A DNA stretch of 64,000 nt from SIG205 sp045545595. Its GTDB lineage: Bacteria; Bacillota_I; Bacilli_A; RF39; UBA660. The position numbers and the translations under genes are program-made. Below, piece by piece: positions 26,915 to 35,244 of the stretch (positions are counted from its first letter, which is position 1; each line of letters begins with the position of its first letter). Location of the stretch: positions 1 through 64,000 of the forward strand of contig JAZQBG010000004.1 in NCBI GenBank assembly GCA_045545595.1, in the 5' to 3' direction. A model generated the notes under the pieces. That model had not been told where the DNA came from. It saw nothing but the letters and a program-made list of their open reading frames with translations, and did not search any database.

Positions 26915-27094
26915 GTGGAATGGTATGGGGTTATTAAAAAAGTTGCCGGAAGGATTTATAAAAAAAATAGAATCAAAGTTTCTTCTAGGAAAAATATTGA
27001 TGATGAAATAATACCAATAAAATGGTCCAAAGATGTCATAAGTGGAAATAAAAAAGCAATTGTTAAGTTGGCTAAAGAAGCAAGGAATAAGTAG
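26915..27094 (+). CDS. Small antitoxin-like ORF, start or frame uncertain
   Basis: A 59-aa frame from GTG 26915 ends at TAG 27094; its C-terminal text IPIKWSKDVISGNKKAIVKLAKEA looks like a real small protein (quoted in part: PIKWSKDVISGNKK). The best-spaced start after GAGGTGG is instead ATG 26925 in another frame, which gives only a 28-aa peptide ending at 27011. Either GTG is used or a frameshift separates start and body. It precedes a 95-aa toxin-like gene. Confidence 0.45.
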   Translation: MEWYGVIKKVAGRIYKKNRIKVSSRKNIDDEIIPIKWSKDVISGNKKAIVKLAKEARNK

Positions 27095-27137
27095 TTAGTT
27101 TTTAATTACTTATTTTTATTATGTCAGGAGGAATTAT

Positions 27138-27425
27138 ATGTGTAAAATAGGAGATATAATTGTAATTAAAAGTTATATTGGTGATGATAGTAAAGTAATT
27201 ACACAACATTCTTTTATAGTAATTGATGATACACCAAGTCAAATTGGTGGATTAAATTATGATTTAGTAACAAATGTTATGTCTAGTCTTAAAAATGAAA
27301 AGCATAGAGCAAAAAAATTAAAATTTAAAGAAAATATAGAAATTAAAAGTGATGATCTTATCTCTATTTATAAGAATAATAAAATTAGTGATGATATACT
27401 TATGGGAGGAGTTAAATGTGAATAA
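27138..27425 (+). CDS. Possible toxin of a TA pair, 95 aa (PemK/MazF-like, tentative)
   Basis: It begins KIGDIIVIKSYIGDD and continues with QHSFIVIDDTPSQIGGL, a pattern of short beta strands I associate with PemK-like toxin families; the link is not firm. AGGAGGA precedes the ATG. Its last eight bases overlap the GTG start of DUF1016 copy 2. The protein may be shortened at its C-terminus by the joining of the next gene. Confidence 0.55.
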   Translation: MCKIGDIIVIKSYIGDDSKVITQHSFIVIDDTPSQIGGLNYDLVTNVMSSLKNEKHRAKKLKFKENIEIKSDDLISIYKNNKISDDILMGGVKCE

Positions 27426-28347
27426 ATCTTTAATTAAAAATGAAGAATTACTCGGTAATTATTATAATGAGATTAAAAATAAATTAATTGATAATGAGAT
27501 ATATTTAAAAGTAAAAGATTATTCAAAGGAAAGAAATAAAGTTATTACATATTTTGAAACAGGTAAACTTTTATTTGAAGCAGGGAGTGTTTATGGAGAA
27601 GACATAATTGGACAATATTCAAAAAAATTGATGATTGAAGTAGGTAAAAAATATAATAGAAGAACTTTATTTAGAATGAGGCAGTTTTATATGGTTTTCA
27701 GCAACTCAAAAGTGTCGACATTGTCGACACTTTTGAGTTGGAGTCACTATACAGAATTATTATCTATTAAGGATGAAAATAAACTATATTATTATTTAAA
27801 TATTTCTATAAGTCAACATATTGATGTTAGAGGTTTAAGAGAAAGAATTAAAAACAAGGAATATGAAAGATTACCAGAAAAAACAAAAAATAAATTAATT
27901 TATAAAGAAGAATCAAAAGTAGATGATTTGATTAAGAATCCAATAATTATTAAAAATAGTAATAATTATGAAACAATATCAGAGAAAATATTACAAAAAT
28001 TAATATTAGAAGATATACCATCATTTTTAGATGAGTTAGGTGATGGATTTACATTTATTAGAAATGAATATAAGATTAAGTTAGGAGACAAATATAATTA
28101 TATTGATTTACTTTTATATAATATTAAATATAAGTGTTATGTAGTTATAGAATTAAAAGTAACTGAACTTAGGAAAGAACATATAGGACAAATTCAAACT
28201 TATATGAATTATATTGATAAAAATATAAAGACTATAAATGAAGATAAAACTATAGGAATAATAATAGTTAAGAAAGATAATAAGTATATTATGGAATACT
28301 GTAGTGATGAAAGAATTATATCTAAGGAATATGAGTTAGTGAGCTGA
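27418..28347 (+). CDS. DUF1016/YhcG-family nuclease, copy 2 (divergent subtype)
   Basis: 309 aa. N-terminal DUF1016 text (NRRTLFRMRQFYMVF, then LLSWSHYTELL) and a PD-(D/E)XK domain with YNYIDLLLYNIKYKCYVVIELK (in part: CYVVIELK). It is more distant from copies 1, 3 and 4. GTG start at 27418 after GGGAGGAG. A perfect 39-bp palindrome (27702-27740, 19-bp arms, one central base) encodes SKVSTLSTLL just before WSH. It is coupled to the 95-aa toxin-like gene, unlike the other copies. Confidence 0.88.
   Translation: MNKSLIKNEELLGNYYNEIKNKLIDNEIYLKVKDYSKERNKVITYFETGKLLFEAGSVYGEDIIGQYSKKLMIEVGKKYNRRTLFRMRQFYMVFSNSKVSTLSTLLSWSHYTELLSIKDENKLYYYLNISISQHIDVRGLRERIKNKEYERLPEKTKNKLIYKEESKVDDLIKNPIIIKNSNNYETISEKILQKLILEDIPSFLDELGDGFTFIRNEYKIKLGDKYNYIDLLLYNIKYKCYVVIELKVTELRKEHIGQIQTYMNYIDKNIKTINEDKTIGIIIVKKDNKYIMEYCSDERIISKEYELVS
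27702..27740. repeat. Intragenic 39-bp palindrome, DUF1016 copy 2
   Basis: CAACTCAAAAGTGTCGACA at 27702-27720, one T, then its perfect reverse complement at 27722-27740. The centre (27721) is exactly 18 nt before the Trp codon of WSH. Confidence 0.95.
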
Positions 28348-28360
28348 GTAATCAATTTTT

Positions 28361-28425
28361 TTTATCAATAAATATATTGATAATTAAAGTCTTTCGTTAA
28401 AATTTTGTTGATATTATTAGTGATG
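28361..28425 (+). repeat. Cassette repeat D
   Basis: TTTATCAATAAATA, TTGATAATTAAAGTC, then TTTCGTTAAAATTTTG and TTGATATTATTAGTGATG. The TTATCCACA part is altered. Confidence 0.83.
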
Positions 28426-28457
28426 ATATTTTAATTATTATTGTAATATTTAAATAA

Positions 28458-28481
28458 ATTTTGCAGATGTGTCTGCAAAAT
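28458..28481. repeat. Palindrome upstream of DUF1016 copy 3
   Basis: ATTTTGCAGA and TCTGCAAAAT around TGTG (10-bp arms). The inner GCAGA/TCTGC matches the arms of the palindrome inside copy 1. Confidence 0.8.
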
Positions 28482-28499
28482 TAGAAAGAGGAAAATAGG

Positions 28500-29406
28500 T
28501 TAGAAACTACTGATAAAAATTTTAAAATTATTATACATGATATTGCTAATAAAATCAAAAATACTCAATTAGAAATATTTCAGAATGCCAATGCAAGTGT
28601 ATTAGAACTTTATTTTTATATTGGGAAAATGATAGATGAAAAATTTGAATGGGGGTAATAAGTTTGTAGAACATTTATCGATAGAATTAAAATTAAGATT
28701 TCCAAATGCAAAAGGTTATTCACCAAGAAATCTCCGTAATATGAGAAAGTACTATTTATCAGTAAAAGATAATAGTGAATTAAAAGAAATTTCATTTAAA
28801 ATACCTTGGTCTCACAATACAATAATAATGGATAGAGTTAGAGATGATAATAGAAAAATATGGTATATACAACAAACATATAATAATGGATGGAGTTATG
28901 ATTATTTAGAAGTTCAAATAAAACGAGACGCATATTCGAGACAGGTTTTAGAGGATAAACCTAACAATTTCAAATTAACGTTGTTACAACCACAAAGCTC
29001 TTTGGCAAAAGAAATCATGAAGGATCCATATTTTGATGTGGGTGAGTTAAGAGAAAATTTTGTGGAAAAGGACATTGAAAGTGCGATGGTAGAAAAAATT
29101 AAAATTACATTATTAGAATTAGGTAATGGATTTAGTTTTATATCTAATCAATATAGGGTCACAATAAATGATGAGGAAAACTTTATTGATTTATTATTCT
29201 ATTATACAAAGTTACATTGTTATGTTGCAGTTTAATTAAAAAACAATAAATTTATACCTGAATATGCTGGCAAAACGAATTATTATTTGTCTGCATTAGA
29301 TGATAATTTAAAAACAGAATATAATAATCCTTCCATTGGAATTATACTAGTTAGAAATAAATTGACTTTATTAAAATATTTATTAGATTGGAGGGTTAGA
29401 AAATGA
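28500..29406 (+). pseudogene. DUF1016/YhcG-family nuclease, copy 3 (broken)
   Basis: Homologous to copy 1 along its length but damaged in four ways. No start codon is found at the expected place (TTA at 28500). A one-base insertion in a G run (28651-28655) shifts the frame. A TAA at 29233-29235 replaces the Glu codon of the catalytic E-L-K. The last 40 residues are missing, because the frame ends at a TGA overlapping the KilA-N start. The remaining text includes YSPRNLRNMRKYY and KIPWSHN. An AT-rich imperfect palindrome (arms 28780-28789 and 28790-28799, one mismatch) persists at the family position. Confidence 0.88.
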
Positions 29407-30305
29407 AAAGTGATGTAGTAACAACTGAAATAATTGTCAAAGAAAATAAAGTCGGAATTTTAAAAGTTGGAAATGTTAATTACATCTCGCTAACAGATTT
29501 AGCAAAATATCAAAATTCTTCTGATCCATCATTTACAGTTAAAAATTGGTTAAGAAGAGTAACTACTATAGATTATGTTGGTCTTTGGGAACAAATACAT
29601 AATGTGGATTTTAATTTGGTCGAATTCGACCAAATTAAAACAGAGTATGGTAAAAATTCATTTGCAATGTCTCCAACTCAATGGATAAAAAGAACTAATG
29701 CAATTGGTATAATATCAAAAGGTGGGAGATATAGTATTGGAACATATGCTCATCCAGATATAGCTTTTGAATTTGCTAGTTGGTTGTCTCCTGAATTTAA
29801 GTTATACTTAATTACTGAGTTTGAAAGATTAAAAGTAAATGAGGCATATCAACAAAAGGTTGATTGGCAAGCTAATCGAATACTTTCAAAATTAAATTAT
29901 GTAGTTCATACGGATGCAATAAAAGAATACATAGTGCCAACACTTACTGAAAAACAAATTAAATCAATTTATGCAGAAGAAGCTGATGTTTTAAATGTTG
30001 CATTGTTTGGAACTACTGCTAAGGAATGGAGAGACGCAAATCCAGAACTTGCTAAAAGAGGAAATATTAGAGATTATACTGATTTACTTCATCTAGTTAT
30101 TTTAAATAATTTACAAAATACTAATGCAGAATTAATAGAAAATAATATTCCACAAAGAGAAAGATTGATTAGACTAAATAATTCCGCAAAAAGACAAATG
30201 AAGTCTTTACAAAATAATAAAAATATACGTGAATTACAAAAACTAAAAGAACAAGTAAATAGTGAAAAATATTTATTAGAATCATTAAAACATAAAATTG
30301 AGTAA
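29403..30305 (+). CDS. KilA-N domain protein
   Basis: 300 aa. The KilA-N DNA-binding domain covers about residues 20-140: YISLTDLAKYQN, NWLRR, then SPTQWIKRTNAIGI and the signature YAHPDIAFEFASWLSPEF. A helical C-terminal region includes ALFGTTAKEWRDANPELAKRG (in part: GTTAKEWRDANPELAKRG) and ends in a coiled coil. KilA-N proteins are phage- and mobile-element-associated DNA-binding proteins. ATG at 29403 follows GGAGGG. A perfect 32-bp palindrome (29609-29640) is in the coding sequence. It shares a cassette with the dead DUF1016 copy 3. Confidence 0.9.
   Translation: MKSDVVTTEIIVKENKVGILKVGNVNYISLTDLAKYQNSSDPSFTVKNWLRRVTTIDYVGLWEQIHNVDFNLVEFDQIKTEYGKNSFAMSPTQWIKRTNAIGIISKGGRYSIGTYAHPDIAFEFASWLSPEFKLYLITEFERLKVNEAYQQKVDWQANRILSKLNYVVHTDAIKEYIVPTLTEKQIKSIYAEEADVLNVALFGTTAKEWRDANPELAKRGNIRDYTDLLHLVILNNLQNTNAELIENNIPQRERLIRLNNSAKRQMKSLQNNKNIRELQKLKEQVNSEKYLLESLKHKIE
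29609..29640. repeat. Intragenic 32-bp perfect palindrome in the KilA-N gene
   Basis: TTTTAATTTGGTCGAA joined directly to its reverse complement TTCGACCAAATTAAAA. It encodes DFNLVEFDQIK. Confidence 0.95.
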
Positions 30306-30316
30306 TCAGTTTTTTT

Positions 30317-30382
30317 CTTTTATCCACAATTTTGTGGATAATTAAAGTCTTTTGTTAAAATTTTGTTGATATTATTAGTGAT
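30317..30382 (+). repeat. Cassette repeat E
   Basis: CTTTTATCCACAATTTTGTG, GATAATTAAAGTC, TTTTGTTAAAATTTTG, TTGATATTATTAGTGATAG. Here TTATCCACA and TGTGGATAA form a perfect stem, which could terminate the KilA-N transcript. The downstream 20 bases match repeat A. Confidence 0.87.
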
Positions 30383-30401
30383 AGTAATGGAGATGGAACT
30401 T

Positions 30402-31398
30402 ATGATACAAGAAGATTTTAAAAATGTAATTTGTAAAATTAAAAATGAAATAAAAACTAGTCAAGTAAAAACTATGTTAGAAGTAAATAAAAATTTAATT
30501 GTGCTTTATTTTAGAATTGGAAAAATTATCTCAGAAAACAGTAACTATGGAAATAAATTTATTGAAAATATTTCTAGAGAAATAAAATTAGATTTTTCAT
30601 ATTTAAAAGGATTTTCGCCTAGAAATTTAAGAAGTATGAAGTTATTTTATCAAGAATACAAGGATGATGAGATTCGGCAACAGCTTGTTGCCAAATTACC
30701 ATGGGCATAATTTATTTCTAATTGAAAAATTTAAGGATAAGAAAATAAGAAAACTTTATGTAGAAAAAACAATAGAAAATGGATGGAGTAGAAATGTGTT
30801 GGCATTTCAGATTGACACTAAATATCATTTAAGAATTGGAAATAGTTCTAATGATTTTGATAATACTATTCCTAGCATTGATACTGACTTAGTTAATAAT
30901 ATAATCAAGGATCCATATATTTTTGACTTCATATCCTTAAAAGAGAATTTTAAAGAAAAAAAATTAGAAACTGCCATGGTAAACAGAATACGTGATGTAT
31001 TATTAGAATTAGGTAATGGATTCTCTTTTATTGGAAATCAATATAAGATAACATTAAGAGATAATGATTATTACATAGATTTATTATTTTACCATTTAAA
31101 ACTTAGATGTTATATCTTGATTGAATTAAAAGCAACATGTTTTATTCCAGAGTATGTTGGAAAACTGAAATTTTATTTATCGATAGTTGATGATGTTATA
31201 AAAAATGAAAATGATAATCCTTCTATTGGTCTAATACTGTGTAAAGATAAGGACAAAATTACAGCACAGTATGCACTAAAAGATATTGGTAATCCGATTG
31301 GCGTAAGTTCATATGAGGTAAACAACCTAATTCCTACAGAAATATTGGATAAATTAACAACTGAAGAAGATATTAACATGTATGTGGATATTAAATAG
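30402..31398 (+). pseudogene. DUF1016/YhcG-family nuclease, copy 4 (frameshifted)
   Basis: The 5' half (30402-30710) matches copy 1 up to AKLPW, then stops; the 3' half (from about 30700 in another frame) continues HNLFLIEKFKDKKIRKLY and runs to the end. A change of frame, equal to a two-base loss, lies at about 30703-30706 within the WSH codons. The PD-(D/E)XK domain is intact in the second frame (YYIDLLFYHLKLRC, then ELKATCF). Apart from this shift it would be 332 aa. A palindrome with GGCAACA arms (30676-30692) lies at the family position. Confidence 0.87.
30676..30692. repeat. Intragenic palindrome, DUF1016 copy 4
   Basis: GGCAACA and TGTTGCC around GCT. The centre (30684) is exactly 18 nt before the Trp codon. 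Confidence 0.75.
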
Positions 31399-31410
31399 CT
31401 TTAATATTTT

Positions 31411-31440
31411 TTCTTTTATCCACAAAATTGTGGATTATTA
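31411..31440 (+). repeat. Cassette repeat F (left half only)
   Basis: CTTTTATCCACAAAATTGTG then GATTATTA. The second half of the repeat is absent; this is the right edge of the array. Confidence 0.75.
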
Positions 31441-31478
31441 AAAATTATAATAAACCGGCAGCCAATACGAACAAAAAA

Positions 31479-31520
31479 CAAAATCGACCGGTTTTCTAAC
31501 AAAATCGACCGGTTTTCTAA
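31479..31520 (+). repeat. Two tandem 21-bp repeats (candidate operators)
   Basis: Two identical 21-bp units with the core ATCGACCGGTTTTC, followed by a partial third unit (GAAATCGACATT). A unit length of 21 equals two helical turns. They lie just upstream of a TATAAT-like box (about 31545) and of the AlbA-type gene. Confidence 0.8.
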
Positions 31521-31576
31521 AGAAATCGACATTATTCTTATTAATATAATATACAATAATAACAATGGAGGTGCTT

Positions 31577-33013
31577 ATGCAATTAAAAGATTATGAAAAA
31601 GTCGAAAGTTCAAATATAGACTTTAAAGAGAAAGTAGAATGTAGTAAACCTAAGAGTTGGTTAAAATCAGTATCAGCTTTTGCTAATACTAATGGTGGTA
31701 TTTTATTGTTTGGAGTAAGGGACACTGATTTAAAACCAGTAGGATTAAAGAATATCAATGAAGATTCCGAAAAAGTTTCTAGATTAATAAACAATAAAAT
31801 AGTTCCTCTACCAAGATATGAATTAAACACATTTACTGAGGATAATAAAGATTTTATGGAAATAAAAATTGGCGATGGACCTAGAACCCCATAATATTAT
31901 GATTCAGATGGTCGAAAAGAAGCATTTATTCGTTCTGGTAATGAAAGTATAACCGCTCCTAAACATATTTTGGATAACTTGATATTAAAAGGTGAAAATA
32001 TAACGTATGATGAATTACCTAGTAAATATATGATAGAAGATGTTAGTTTTACATTATTAAATGCAACTCTAAAAAAAGAAACAAGAAAAGAAATAAATAA
32101 GGATAAAGATTTTATTTCACTAGAATTAATAACAAACGATGGAAAGGTAACGAATGCAGGATTACTATTATCTGACCAAGGATTTTTAACTCAATCTAGA
32201 ATTTTTTGTACTAGGTGGAAAGGATTAATAAAAGGGTCTATATCAGGTGATGCAATAGACGATAAAGAATACACAGGAAGCATAATTTCATTACTAGAAA
32301 ATGCAGAAACTTTTATAAAGAACAATTCAAAAATTAGTTAGGAAATTCAAGGAATGAAAAGAGTAGAAAAAGAAGATTATCCACTAAGAGCAGTAAGAGA
32401 AGCAATGGTCAATGCTATTATTCATAGAGATTACCAAATAATTGGTTCAGAAATTCACATAAATATGTTTGATAATAGGCTTGAAATAACATCTCCAGGT
32501 GGTATGATAGATGGTAGTTTTGTACAAGATTTAGACATTACAAAAGTATCATCTATTAGAATAAATAGAATAATATCAGATATATTTAATAGATTAAATT
32601 TTATGGAACGTAGAGGAAGTGGATTAGTAAGAATTGTAGAATCTTATAGTGATACATCATTAAAGCCAAGTTTCAATTCAGATATTTCTTCATTCAAAGT
32701 TGTTTTTCCAAATAAAAGTTATAATAACACTATAATATCGAACAATATTATTTCAAATGAAAATATAGTTAATGATGAAGATTATTTCATATTAAAAATG
32801 TATAAAAACTTGCCTAAAAATATAAGAAAAAACACATTTGAACAAATTAAAAAAATATTTCAAAAATATAACTATAAATACAGTTTTAAAAGGGAAGATA
32901 TTGAAATTTTATTAAACGTAAAGAAAACAAGAGCGATAGATATTATTTCATTAATGAATGAGAATGATCTAATAGACACTTTAGAACAAACAAAATATAA
33001 ATTTAAAAAATAA
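31577..33013 (+). pseudogene. AlbA/Schlafen-type ATP-binding regulator, two in-frame stops
   Basis: One frame from ATG 31577 (GGAGGTG upstream) to 33013 would give about 476 aa, but TAA at 31892-31894 and TAG at 32339-32341 break it. N-terminal AlbA_2 domain: ESSNIDFKEKVECSKPKSWL (in part: DFKEKVECSKPKSWL) and NGGILLFGV. C-terminal HATPase_c_4-like domain: PLRAVREAMVNAIIHRDY, then NRLEITSPGG and NRLNFMERRGSGL. The first stop falls where the family has Tyr, the second where Trp fits. Such proteins are transcription regulators or, in some systems, defence components. It lies between the cassette array and the TadE-like gene. Confidence 0.87.
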
Positions 33014-33042
33014 GAGGCGATTTTTTCAAAATGGCCTCTTAT
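33010..33042 (+). terminator. Hairpin after the AlbA-type pseudogene
   Basis: ATAAGAGGC and GCCTCTTAT pair across a 15-base loop. No good T run follows. Confidence 0.45.
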
Positions 33043-33157
33043 ATATTGATAAATATTTTTGAACAATATTCTATTGAATAAATATTTAAAATAATATATA
33101 CTAGTTATATAAAGAATACAAGGGATAGTGTGTCCTTTTTAAGGAAGATGATGTTTA

Positions 33158-33625
33158 GTGAGAGAAGCTATTGGTAGTACATTTTTATTTAATATAATGA
33201 TAGTATTCATTTTCTTTTTTTCTGCGTTTTTAGCAATAGCTATAAATTATTCACAAGCTTTTAGAGTTAAAAATCAAATTATAAATTATATAGAACAATA
33301 TGAAGGGATGAATGAAAAATCAGAACAAGAGATCGTTGATTATATAAGAAACTCTGGATACCACAGAGACATTACATGTGATTGTGACACAGGTGGTTCT
33401 GGTGGGAATTATAGTTGTGGTAATACAAATGATGATAGAAATGGAGCAAAAGTAAAGTTGGATAGTGGTAATGAAGCAAAAGGATTATGTATCCGCAAAT
33501 TAAAAAATGCCAATGATGATACATATTATCGTGTTACAACATTTGTAAAATTTAATTTACCTCTAATTGGAGATTTCTTTACTTTTGAAGTAAAAGGCGA
33601 GACAAAAATAATAACTAATGATTAA
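33158..33625 (+). CDS. TadE/TadF-like pseudopilin
   Basis: 155 aa. The start REAIGSTFLFN then a hydrophobic helix (about residues 11-34) resembles the small pilin at 24587 and TadE-type pseudopilins. The extracytoplasmic part has three Cys (CDCDTGG and SCG) plus a later CIRK. GTG start at 33158. It is the first gene after the inserted array and is followed 32 bases later by a TadZ-like gene, so it continues the Tad locus. The exact TadE or TadF assignment is uncertain. Confidence 0.68.
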   Translation: MREAIGSTFLFNIMIVFIFFFSAFLAIAINYSQAFRVKNQIINYIEQYEGMNEKSEQEIVDYIRNSGYHRDITCDCDTGGSGGNYSCGNTNDDRNGAKVKLDSGNEAKGLCIRKLKNANDDTYYRVTTFVKFNLPLIGDFFTFEVKGETKIITND

Positions 33626-33657
33626 TTAATTTAAAATAGATAGAACGTGGTGAAACT

Positions 33658-34650
33658 ATGAATGTAATAATTTCAAATAAAGCAAGAGATATGTTAGTTA
33701 ATCTAGAAATAGATGTTATAAAATCTCTAAATGGTGAATATGAGGCTGAAGAATTAGCAAGTATGTTTTCTAATTTCTTCTTTAATAAAATGATTTTAGA
33801 TATAACTGCTATTAAAAATTATCAAGACATACGCAATCTTCAAAAATTATGCATTAATTTAGATATGGATAAAATAATATTAGTTCTTGATAATAGTGAT
33901 ATTCAAAGTACATCATCATTATATTTGTCTAAATTAGTATCTATGGGTATATATAATTTTGCAACTAATTTAGATAGTATAATGTATTTGTATAACAATC
34001 CTAATTCTTATAGAGATGTAGCTCATATTCAACAACTTGATGCTTTAACATCAGCAGTTACTGATAAAATAGAAAATTATAATATGAAGATTTTAGGAAT
34101 TAAGAATATAACAGAACATGCTGGTGCGACAACGCTTACATATATGCTTAAAAACCAACTTGAGTTACAAGGATATAATGTAGTTGCTATAGAAGTCGGT
34201 AAAAGAGATTTCAGCAATTTTAACTCGCAAAACTTAATAAGTTGTAGTATGTCAGATTTGCCAAGTGAAATTGCAAAATATACTAGCTATGATGTTATTT
34301 TAATAGATTTAAATAATAATACCGAAGATGGATGTAGTGATGTATTATATTTGCTTGAACCAACATATATAAAACTAAATAAGTTAATTAGACGAGATAG
34401 AATGATATTTAATAAATTACAAAACAAAAAAATTGTATTGAATAAAAGTCTATTAGATCAAAAAGATATAACTGATTTTGAATATGAATCAAAGAGTAAA
34501 GTATTTTATAACATTCCACCTCTAGATGAAAAACAAAAAGAACATAGCATTCTTAGTGGATTACTAAATTTACTAGGATTAAACAAAAATACTACTTTTG
34601 TAGAAGAAAACAGAGGAAAAATCTTAGGGTTGTTCAAAAGTAATGATTAG
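33658..34650 (+). CDS. TadZ/CpaE-like ParA-fold protein
   Basis: 330 aa. An N-terminal receiver-like half is followed by a ParA/MinD-type ATPase fold with a degenerate Walker A (KNITEHAGATTLTYML, about 165-180) and a later YDVILIDLNNN strand near 215-225. Atypical Walker motifs are common in TadZ, which localises the Tad machine to a site in the cell. The next gene's binding site follows directly. No chromosome-partitioning partner is nearby. Confidence 0.74.
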   Translation: MNVIISNKARDMLVNLEIDVIKSLNGEYEAEELASMFSNFFFNKMILDITAIKNYQDIRNLQKLCINLDMDKIILVLDNSDIQSTSSLYLSKLVSMGIYNFATNLDSIMYLYNNPNSYRDVAHIQQLDALTSAVTDKIENYNMKILGIKNITEHAGATTLTYMLKNQLELQGYNVVAIEVGKRDFSNFNSQNLISCSMSDLPSEIAKYTSYDVILIDLNNNTEDGCSDVLYLLEPTYIKLNKLIRRDRMIFNKLQNKKIVLNKSLLDQKDITDFEYESKSKVFYNIPPLDEKQKEHSILSGLLNLLGLNKNTTFVEENRGKILGLFKSND

Positions 34651-34688
34651 TGTGTTATAATATTAATTGTTTTAAGGAGAAGATAGTT

Positions 34689-35150
34689 ATGAATTATAAA
34701 AAAATAATAATACTGACATTAATAATTGTTTTTTGTGGGATAATAACACCAATGGATGTTGAGGCAAAAGATGAAAGTAAAGAACAAATGGTTGATATGG
34801 TTAACGTAGCTAATCAATATGAAGATCCTAGTAATTGGGATTTATGTACAAATCCTGAATCAATTCCTACATTAAAATTTATTGGAAATTTATTAAGAGT
34901 TGCTTTTATTGCTGTACCAATAATATTAATAATAATTGGTTCTATTGACTTTGTAAAAGCTACATTAGCTAAAAATGATGATGACATAAAAAAAGCACAA
35001 TCTGCATTTATAAAACGAGTTATAGCATGTGTTATAGTGTTTTTTGTGCCAATTATTACAAAAATAATATTTAATACTATTCTTGATACTAAAGATGAAG
35101 TTAAAAACTCTCATTGCTTAACTTGCATACTCAATCCTGATAGTTGTTAA
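34689..35150 (+). CDS. VirB2/TrbC-like membrane protein 1
   Basis: 153 aa. Signal peptide (about 1-25), a short extracytoplasmic part, then two membrane helices (about 73-97 and 117-135) separated by ATLAKNDDDIKKAQSAFIKR. This helix-loop-helix arrangement matches VirB2/TrbC-type proteins of Gram-positive type IV systems. Two Cys lie at the extreme C-terminus. ATG at 34689 follows AAGGAGA. The same C-terminal layout occurs in the next gene. Confidence 0.74.
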   Translation: MNYKKIIILTLIIVFCGIITPMDVEAKDESKEQMVDMVNVANQYEDPSNWDLCTNPESIPTLKFIGNLLRVAFIAVPIILIIIGSIDFVKATLAKNDDDIKKAQSAFIKRVIACVIVFFVPIITKIIFNTILDTKDEVKNSHCLTCILNPDSC

Positions 35151-35244
35151 TTAAATATAGATCTTTAACAACTTTTCGCTTTTGTTCTTAAGTTTTAAAT
35201 AATTATTATATAATATTATAAATAAAGTACGTGAGGTGTATAAA

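Noticed and set aside
24840..31440. CRISPR array
   Set aside because: Repeats are about 1 kb apart, not 30 bp, and separated by genes; no cas genes are present.
31441..31560. Short coding tail KIDRFSNKIDRFSKEIDI upstream of the AlbA-type gene
   Set aside because: The 21-bp repeats read as an open frame, but no start or binding site exists and their place next to a promoter fits operators better.
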